Below the pieces are notes generated by a model. It did no database searches and was not told the DNA's origin. It saw only the letters and a program-made list of their open reading frames with translations. A stretch of DNA of 64,000 nt from Burkholderia ubonensis subsp. mesacidophila (GTDB taxonomy: Bacteria; Pseudomonadota; Gammaproteobacteria; Burkholderiales; Burkholderiaceae): contig NZ_CP020737.1 in NCBI RefSeq assembly GCF_002097715.1, forward strand, positions 3,534,001 to 3,598,000, in the 5' to 3' direction. How positions within the stretch are numbered: position 1 is the stretch's first letter; each line of letters starts with the position of its first letter. Of this stretch, positions 58,235 through 64,000 are shown in pieces. Both the position numbers and the translations under genes were made by a program.

Positions 58235-59593
58235 ATGCCCTCCCTGTCCCTGCTCGGCGCACTGATCGATACTGCCGGCTCCGCCCTCAAGGCCGGCCGC
58301 AAGGCCGCCGCGGACGCGTCCGCGGCCGGCAATTCGGCCGATGCAACCCCGTCGGCGCTGCCGTTCGCGCAGACGCTGCAGCAAAGCGTCGCATCGCAGC
58401 GCACGTCGTCGGCGCAGGCCGACGCGTCGTCGACGCCGAGTTCGCCGTCGACGTCATCGACCTCGCCGTCGACCGTCACCGGTAACGCGAAGCCGTCCGG
58501 CTCGTCCGACGACAAGACCCACGACGACGCCACCGCGGCCGTCAACCCGGATGCGGCCGCACTCGCCGCCGCGGCCGCCGTGCAGGCGCAATTGCAGGCG
58601 CGTCCCGACAGCGCGCCTGCCGCGACCGACGCGCCGTCCGCCGACCCGCTGTCGCGCGCCGGCGACGCGGCATCGGCGGCCCTCGCGGCAGCCGCGAACG
58701 CGACGAAGGGCAGCGCGCAACCGGCAGCCGCGACCGACGAACCGGCGACGAGTCGCGACGCGCTGCATGCCGCGCTCGCGAAGCTCACCGGCGACGCGAA
58801 CGCCGCCGCTGCAACGGCCACGGCCACAGGCGCGGCCGCGGGCGCGGCGCAGCCGGCGACGGCAACCGCGGCCGCCGTGCCGCTGGCGCCGAAAGCACCG
58901 ACGTTCGACAAGACGCTGACCGACGCGAAGGGCGCGGTCGCCGCGCAGCAGGCACCGGCCCAGCCGTCGCCCACGCAGTCGGCCCAGGCCGATGCGGCCA
59001 AGCCCGATGCGGCACATGCGCTCGCGGCGACGCAGGACGCCTCCGCTCCGGCCGGTGCGGCGCTGGCCGCCGCGACGGCCGCCGCGCAAGCGAACGCGCC
59101 GGTGGCGGCGGCCGCGAACGGCATCGCCGCCGCGAACACGCACGTGCTCGCGCCGCACGTCGGCACTGCCGACTGGACGGAAGCGCTGAGCCAGAAGGTC
59201 GTGTTCCTGTCGAACGCGCACCAGCAGAGCGCCGAGCTGACGCTCAATCCGCCGGATCTCGGCCCGCTACAGGTCGTGCTGCGGGTCGCGGACAATCATG
59301 CGCACGCGCTGTTCGTGTCGGAGCACGCGCAGGTGCGCGACGCGGTCGAAGCCGCGCTGCCGAAGCTGCGCGACGCGATGGAAGCCGGCGGCCTCGGCCT
59401 GGGCAGCACGACCGTCAGCGACGGCGGCTTCGCTTCGCAGCAGCAGAACCCGCAGCAGTCGTTCGCCGGCGGGCAAGCGGCGCGGCGCGGCGGCGGCGCA
59501 CCGTCAGGCGCCGATGCGACGCTCGACGCCGCGCAACCCGCGGCGACGGTCGCGACCGCAAGCCGCGCCAGCCTCGTCGATACGTTTGCCTGA
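58235..59593 (+). CDS. fliK: Flagellar hook-length control protein FliK
   Basis: 452 residues. Low-complexity Ala/Ser/Pro/Thr N-part (about 20-320) acting as a ruler, then the compact C-domain with SQKVVFLSNAHQQSAELTLNPPDLGPLQVVLRV (about 330-362) and a Gly/Gln tail. Controls the switch from rod/hook to filament export. ATG 58235 with GAGAGAT upstream; last gene of fliFGHIJK. Confidence 0.92.
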   Translation: MPSLSLLGALIDTAGSALKAGRKAAADASAAGNSADATPSALPFAQTLQQSVASQRTSSAQADASSTPSSPSTSSTSPSTVTGNAKPSGSSDDKTHDDATAAVNPDAAALAAAAAVQAQLQARPDSAPAATDAPSADPLSRAGDAASAALAAAANATKGSAQPAAATDEPATSRDALHAALAKLTGDANAAAATATATGAAAGAAQPATATAAAVPLAPKAPTFDKTLTDAKGAVAAQQAPAQPSPTQSAQADAAKPDAAHALAATQDASAPAGAALAAATAAAQANAPVAAAANGIAAANTHVLAPHVGTADWTEALSQKVVFLSNAHQQSAELTLNPPDLGPLQVVLRVADNHAHALFVSEHAQVRDAVEAALPKLRDAMEAGGLGLGSTTVSDGGFASQQQNPQQSFAGGQAARRGGGAPSGADATLDAAQPAATVATASRASLVDTFA

Positions 59594-59610
59594 GCATCCG
59601 CGCGCGCCGC

Positions 59611-61248
59611 TCAGCGGCCGTGCAGCGCCGCCGCAGCCGCGCGTGGCGCACCCGCCCGGCGCGCGGCGACGATGAAGTCCACCGCGCGCTCGCCGATCAT
59701 CACCGACGGCGCATTCGTATTCCCGCCGATCAGCGTCGGCATCACCGACGCATCCACCACCCGCAGCCCCTCGACGCCGCGCACGCGCAGCTCCGTATCG
59801 ACGACCGCGCGCGCGTCCGTGCCCATCCGGCAGGTGCCGACCGGGTGATAGATCGTGTCGGCATGCTGAACGATCGTCGCGCGCAGCTCGGCTTCCGTCT
59901 GGTCCGCCCGCGTGTACAGCTCTCGCCCGCCCTGCGACGCGAGCGGCGCCTGCGACAGGATCCGCCGCATCGCCTGCGCGCCGCGCACCAGCAGGTCGAG
60001 ATCGCGCGCATCGCTGAAGAAGCGCGGATCGATCAGCGGCGCGTCGCGCGCGTCGCCGCTCGCGAGCGTCACCGTGCCGCGGCTCTTCGGCCGCAGCGCG
60101 CACACGTGCAGCGAATAGCCGAAACCCCAGTGCATCTTGCGATTGTGATCGTCGACGAGCGCTGTGCAGAAATGCAGCTGCAGGTCGGGCCGCTCGAGCG
60201 ATGGATCGCTCTTGATGAAGCCGCCCGCCTCCGCGACGTTGCTCGTCATCATCCCGGTGCGGCTCGAGAAGTAGCGCGCGAGCGCGGGCGTCATCTTCGC
60301 GAGCCCGCGCACGCACACGCCGACCAGCTCCGACGAATTCACGCGCGTGTTGATGATGAAGTCGATGTGGTCGATCAGGTTCGCGCCGACATCCGGCGCA
60401 TCCTGCACGACCTCGATGCCGTGCCGGCGCAACTGGTCGGCCGGGCCGATGCCCGAGCACATCAGGAGCTGCGGCGAGTTGAACGCGCCGGCCGACAGGA
60501 TCACTTCCGCGCGCGCGCCGAGCGTTTCCACGCGCCCGTTGCGCGCGATCGTGACGCCGACCGCGCGCTTGCCGTCGAAGCCGACGCGCAGCACCGTCGC
60601 ATCGGTGATCACATGCAGGTTCGGACGGTTGCGGCCGTAGATATATGCACGCGCGACGCTGCAGCGCGAGCCGTCGCGATGCGTGACTTGGTAGAAGCCG
60701 ACGCCTTCCTGCGTCGCCCCGTTGAAATCGTCGTTGAGCGGATAGCCGGCCGCGTGCGCGGCCTGGATGAATCGTTCGGAGAACGGATTGCGAAAGCGCA
60801 GGTCGGACACCGTGAGCGGGCCGTCCGCGCCGTGCCATGCGTTCGCGCCGCGCTGGTTGCCTTCCGCGCGCCGGAAGTACGGCAGCACGTCCTGCCAGCC
60901 CCAGCCCGTCGCGCCGAGCTGCGCCCATTCGTCGTAGTCGAGCGGATGGCCGCGCGTATAGATCATCGCGTTGATCGCGCTCGAGCCGCCCATCCCGCGC
61001 CCGCGCGGCTGGTAGCCGCGGCGCCCGCCGAGGCCCGGCTGCGGCACGGTCTCGTAGCCGTAGTTGGTGCCGAGCTTGAACGGCACGAGCGCCGCGATGC
61101 CGACCGGCATGTTCACGAGCAGGTTGCGCTCGGTGTGCGCGCCCGCTTCGATCAGCGCGATCGTCGCGTCGGGGCAGGCGTCTGCGAGCCGGCCCGCGAG
61201 GCTCGCGCCGCCGGAACCCGCCCCGACGATGAGGTAGTCGTATTGCAT
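59611..61248 (-). CDS. GMC-family FAD oxidoreductase (choline/alcohol dehydrogenase type)
   Basis: 545 residues. FAD motif YLIVGAGSGGASLAGRL (5-21), RGRGMGGSSAINAMIYTRG, GAFNSPQLLMCSGIGP and C-terminal HPVGTCRMG with the catalytic His. Oxidises primary alcohols to aldehydes. It diverges from an aldehyde dehydrogenase gene, so the two probably convert an alcohol to its acid. Substrate unknown. Starts at ATG 61248, preceded by AGGAGACGTGC. Confidence 0.9.
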   Translation of the reverse strand: MQYDYLIVGAGSGGASLAGRLADACPDATIALIEAGAHTERNLLVNMPVGIAALVPFKLGTNYGYETVPQPGLGGRRGYQPRGRGMGGSSAINAMIYTRGHPLDYDEWAQLGATGWGWQDVLPYFRRAEGNQRGANAWHGADGPLTVSDLRFRNPFSERFIQAAHAAGYPLNDDFNGATQEGVGFYQVTHRDGSRCSVARAYIYGRNRPNLHVITDATVLRVGFDGKRAVGVTIARNGRVETLGARAEVILSAGAFNSPQLLMCSGIGPADQLRRHGIEVVQDAPDVGANLIDHIDFIINTRVNSSELVGVCVRGLAKMTPALARYFSSRTGMMTSNVAEAGGFIKSDPSLERPDLQLHFCTALVDDHNRKMHWGFGYSLHVCALRPKSRGTVTLASGDARDAPLIDPRFFSDARDLDLLVRGAQAMRRILSQAPLASQGGRELYTRADQTEAELRATIVQHADTIYHPVGTCRMGTDARAVVDTELRVRGVEGLRVVDASVMPTLIGGNTNAPSVMIGERAVDFIVAARRAGAPRAAAAALHGR

Positions 61249-61933
61249 GCACGTCTCCTTCGTGTCACGAATGGCGCCCGGCGCGGCCGCGCGGTCCTGA
61301 TCTTGTAGTGTTCGGGCATTGTAGGAATCGCCGCCGCGCACGCGACGCGCGGATTCAAGAGCGATTCCTCTAAACGCGTGCGTGAACTAAATTTAAGATT
61401 AGTGGATTCGCTTGGCGCGACGCCCCCGGCCTCCAGAAGCCGATCTGTCGCGAAATGGGAGTGACCGTCATGCAGCGACACGTTCTGCAGGCCGTGCGCC
61501 GACCGGGTGGTCCGGCCGCGCCGCCCCTGCCCGGCATTTCAATTCAAACGGCGCCCGGTGCGCGCGCATGCGCCGCGATGCGGACGACGCGCGACGATCG
61601 AACGGAACGGGTCGCGCCGGCGTGTTTGGAACGCGGATCGGCGGCGCCGCCCGGCAAGCGCTTGAAGCTGCCGGCAACGATCTCGCGATGCATCGCGCCG
61701 GTGCATGCGGCGACGCCGCACGCAGTGTTTTGCAGGTCCGTTTCGCGCGCTGCAACGCAGCGCAAACAGGCGGCACGCGTCGCCGCCAACCGCCTGTCGA
61801 TGCCCGCCGAGCGTCGCGCGGATGCGACGCTCGCAGCCGCGCCCCCACCCCGATCCGCCACGCCGCACGCGTCGAGCGAGCGCCTGCGGTCCGACTGCCG
61901 GCCGACGCGCCACGCCCCACCGGAGGAGACGAC
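61249..61933. other. Long divergent gap between GMC and aldehyde dehydrogenase genes
   Basis: 685 bases with no confident gene. The motif CTAAATTTAAGATT (61387-61400) resembles the operator half-site of the left cluster. A 160-residue open frame from 61455 overlaps the aldehyde dehydrogenase start by 4 bases but its Arg/Ala/Cys-rich content and mixed third-base use argue against a protein. Confidence 0.5.
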
Positions 61934-63352
61934 ATGAAGAACGACCTGCCCGAATTCGCCGCACTGACGTCGCTGCTGCACGACCAGCGCGCCGCCTACC
62001 TGCGTGCGCCGTATCCCGACTGGGAGACCCGTGCGAAGCATCTGCGCGCGCTGCGCACGCTGCTGATCGACCATGCCGACGCGCTTGCCGACGCGATCAG
62101 CGCGGACTTCGGCCATCGCGCGAAGCAGGAGGTGCTGCTGTCGGAAATCTGGATGGCGAAGGAAGAGATCGACGAGGCATTGAAGCACGGCAAGCGCTGG
62201 ATGAAGCCGCTGCGCAAGCCGATGAACAAATGGCTGCGGCCCGCGCGCGCGAAGGTGATTCCGCAGCCGCTCGGCGTGGTCGGCATCGTCGTGCCGTGGA
62301 ACTACCCGGTGCTGCTCGCGGCCGGCCCGCTGATCTGCGCGCTCGCGGCCGGCAACCGCGCGATCGTCAAGATGTCCGAACTGACGCCGCGCACGTCCGC
62401 GCTGTTCGAGCAGCTGATCGCGAAGACCTTCTCGCGCGACCACGTCGCGGTCGTGAACGGCGACGCGGAAATCGGCGCCGCGTTCAGCGCGCTGCCGTTC
62501 GACCACCTGCTGTTCACCGGCTCGACGCAGGTCGGCCGGCACGTGATGCGCGCGGCGGCCGAAAACCTCACGCCCGTCACGCTCGAGCTCGGCGGCAAGT
62601 CGCCGGCGATCGTCGGGCCGAACGCGCGCTTCGACGCGGCGGTCGACGCGATCGTCGCGGGCAAGACGCTGAACGCCGGCCAGACCTGCATCGCGCCCGA
62701 CTACGTGCTGCTGCCGCGCGGGATGGAAGCCGCGTTCATCGAGCGCGCGCGCACGCGGCTCGCGAAGATGTATCCGGATTTCTCCCGCAACGCCGATTAC
62801 ACGACGATCGTGTCGGACCGCCATTTCGCGCGGCTGCAGCAGCTCGCGAGCGACGCGCAGGCGGCCGGCGCGCAGTTGCACCCGCTCGCGGACGCGTCGT
62901 CCGATTCCGCGTCGCGCCGCTTCGTGCCGTGCGCGGTCACGCAGGTGCCGGCCGCATCGCAGCTGATGCAGGAAGAGATCTTCGGCCCGCTGCTGCCGCT
63001 CGTGCCGTACGAGCGGCTCGACGAGGCGATCGCCTACGTGAACGCGCGGCCGCGGCCGCTCGCGCTGTACCTGTTCGACGACGACGCCGGCACGGTCGAG
63101 CGCGTGATGCGAGAAACGATCTCGGGCGGCGTCTCGGTCAACGAAACGCTGATGCACATCGCGTGCGGCAGCCTGCCGTTCGGCGGCGTCGGTGCAAGCG
63201 GGATGGGCGCGTATCACGGCTACGACGGCTTCGTGACGTTCTCGAAGATGAAGCCGGTGCTGACGCAGGCGCGCCTGAACGCGCGCAGCCTGCTCGCGCC
63301 GCCGTACGGCACGCGCTTCGCCGCGCTGATCAAGCTGATGCTGAGGTTCTGA
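61934..63352 (+). CDS. Coniferyl-type aldehyde dehydrogenase
   Basis: 472 residues of the ALDH superfamily: VPWNYPVLLAAGPL, FTGSTQVGRHV, E218 in TLELGGKSP and catalytic C252 in NAGQTCIAPDYV. The C-terminus lacks the oligomer extension of long ALDHs and resembles coniferyl aldehyde / fatty aldehyde dehydrogenases (calB-like). NAD(P)+-dependent acid formation. Probably works on the aldehyde made by the divergent GMC enzyme. GGAGGAGAC before the ATG. Confidence 0.9.
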   Translation: MKNDLPEFAALTSLLHDQRAAYLRAPYPDWETRAKHLRALRTLLIDHADALADAISADFGHRAKQEVLLSEIWMAKEEIDEALKHGKRWMKPLRKPMNKWLRPARAKVIPQPLGVVGIVVPWNYPVLLAAGPLICALAAGNRAIVKMSELTPRTSALFEQLIAKTFSRDHVAVVNGDAEIGAAFSALPFDHLLFTGSTQVGRHVMRAAAENLTPVTLELGGKSPAIVGPNARFDAAVDAIVAGKTLNAGQTCIAPDYVLLPRGMEAAFIERARTRLAKMYPDFSRNADYTTIVSDRHFARLQQLASDAQAAGAQLHPLADASSDSASRRFVPCAVTQVPAASQLMQEEIFGPLLPLVPYERLDEAIAYVNARPRPLALYLFDDDAGTVERVMRETISGGVSVNETLMHIACGSLPFGGVGASGMGAYHGYDGFVTFSKMKPVLTQARLNARSLLAPPYGTRFAALIKLMLRF

Positions 63353-63388
63353 GCGACGCGGGCCGCGCGAGCGCGTCGGGGACGTCCG

Positions 63389-64000
63389 TCACACGGGCCA
63401 GAGCGGCCCTTCCTGCATCGCGCCGATCTGCTCGCGCAGTTCGAGCACGCGCGCTTCCCAGTAACGATGCGTGTTGAACCACGGGAACGCGGCCGGAAAC
63501 GCCGGATCGTCCCAGCGCCGCGCGAGCCACGCGGCGTAGTGGATCAGGCGCAGCGTACGCAGCGCCTCGACCAGATGCAGCTCGCGCGGCTCGAATTCGC
63601 AGAAGTCCTCGTAGCCGGCGAGCAGGTCGGCGAGCGCGCGCGACGCGCCCGCGCGGTCGCCGGGCAGCAGCAGCCACAGATCCTGGATCGCGGGTGCCAT
63701 CCGGCTGTCGTCGAAGTCGACGAAGTGCGGCCCCGCGTCGGTCCACAGCACGTTGCTCGGATGGCAATCGCCGTGCGTGCGCAGCAGGCGGAGCTCGCCC
63801 GCGCGCTCGAACGCGGCCTCGACGCCCTCGAGCGCGAGCGTGACCGCCGTCTCGTAGGCCGGCCGCACGTCATCCGGAATGAAATCGTGCGCGAGCAGAT
63901 AGTCGCGCGGTTCGTAGCCGAACGTGCGGATGTCGAGCGTGGGACGCGCGACGTACGGCTGGGTCGCGCCGACCGCGTGGATGCGGCCGATGAAGCGGCC
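63389..64000 (-). CDS. srkA: SrkA/RdoA-like stress response kinase, N-terminus cut by window edge
   Basis: The visible 203 residues are the C-terminal part of a choline-kinase-fold Ser/Thr kinase: IGRIHAVG, TLDIRTFGYEPRDYLLAHDFIP, the catalytic loop HGDCHPSNVLW and metal motif HFVDFDDSRMAP. The reading frame runs open to the right edge. SrkA acts in stress response and limits death under oxidative or antibiotic stress in E. coli. A GTG at 63868 is internal, not the start. Confidence 0.88.
   Translation of the reverse strand, partial: GRFIGRIHAVGATQPYVARPTLDIRTFGYEPRDYLLAHDFIPDDVRPAYETAVTLALEGVEAAFERAGELRLLRTHGDCHPSNVLWTDAGPHFVDFDDSRMAPAIQDLWLLLPGDRAGASRALADLLAGYEDFCEFEPRELHLVEALRTLRLIHYAAWLARRWDDPAFPAAFPWFNTHRYWEARVLELREQIGAMQEGPLWPV

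Noticed and set aside
55756..59295. 1179-residue leftward frame opposite fliH to fliK
   Set aside because: Antisense of four well-known flagellar genes; composition dominated by Ala/Arg and Val/Arg repeats.
61455..61937. 160-residue frame ending at the aldehyde dehydrogenase start
   Set aside because: The ATGA overlap is tempting, but residue content and mixed third bases do not look coding and no domain is seen. Kept only as a note on the long gap.

Overview
The window looks like a piece of the main chromosome of a Burkholderia species, probably of the B. cepacia complex type. This is inferred from the very high GC content, the FliF-FliG-FliH-FliI-FliJ-FliK order diverging from fliE-fliS-fliT, the dppABCDF operon coupled to a TraB/GumN-like gene, and many housekeeping proteins of beta-proteobacterial type. 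No tRNA, rRNA, insertion sequence, prophage or CRISPR array was seen.

Region 1 (1-19.8 kb) is the accessory and most unusual part: a compact cluster that looks like a biosynthetic locus without any NRPS, PKS or carrier protein in the window. Fifteen leftward genes (17357 down to 1268) encode a MaoC-type hydratase, an M24 peptidase-fold enzyme, two isopenicillin-N-synthase-like Fe/2OG oxygenases, a CitE/HpcH lyase, two copies of an unrecognised protein with an H-x-D...H pattern, a short LeuA-type synthase, an esterase-like hydrolase, two adjacent alpha-oxoamine synthases, a membrane desaturase/hydroxylase, an ornithine-cyclodeaminase-family protein and two DHA2 drug exporters. A permuted ATP-grasp ligase (1-1293) converges on the operon. 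An XRE-cupin regulator and a threonine-dehydratase-like gene lie to the right. AT-rich repeats of the form CTAAAATTTAAGTG lie in the promoters of both arms and probably form the regulator's operator set. I infer one small-molecule pathway that joins amino-acid and branched dicarboxylate (C5) chemistry, oxidises the product and exports it. I do not recognise the product.

Region 2 (19.8-29.2 kb) is housekeeping: cca, a glutathione S-transferase, an NAD(P)-dependent epimerase-like protein, the lytic transglycosylase slt, 5-formyltetrahydrofolate cyclo-ligase, then a MarR-type regulator diverging from the 5-oxoprolinase genes pxpBCA. The convergent gap 28691-29247 has a clear leftward promoter and terminator and may hold a small RNA.

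Region 3 (29.2-43.9 kb) has a TraB/GumN-like protein fused by overlap to a dipeptide ABC transporter operon (dppABCDF), an MHS-type MFS transporter, a high-potential iron-sulfur protein, an FAD oxidoreductase, an AAA+ ATPase, a secreted small protein, an endonuclease/exonuclease/phosphatase-family enzyme, a LysE exporter and ferredoxin-NADP reductase.

Region 4 (43.9-49.4 kb) has a soluble NarL-type two-component system behind a repeat-bearing leader, an amino-acid permease, an XdhC-like protein and a PepSY membrane protein behind a Fur-box-like site.

Region 5 (49.5-59.6 kb) is the flagellar block: leftward fliE, fliS, fliT, a second FliK-like gene and a stand-alone FlhB C-terminal-like gene; rightward fliF, fliG, fliH, fliI, fliJ, fliK. 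These build the MS-ring, switch, export ATPase and hook-length control.

Region 6 (59.6-64 kb) has a GMC oxidoreductase diverging from a coniferyl-type aldehyde dehydrogenase (probable alcohol to acid oxidation), and a SrkA-like kinase cut by the right edge.
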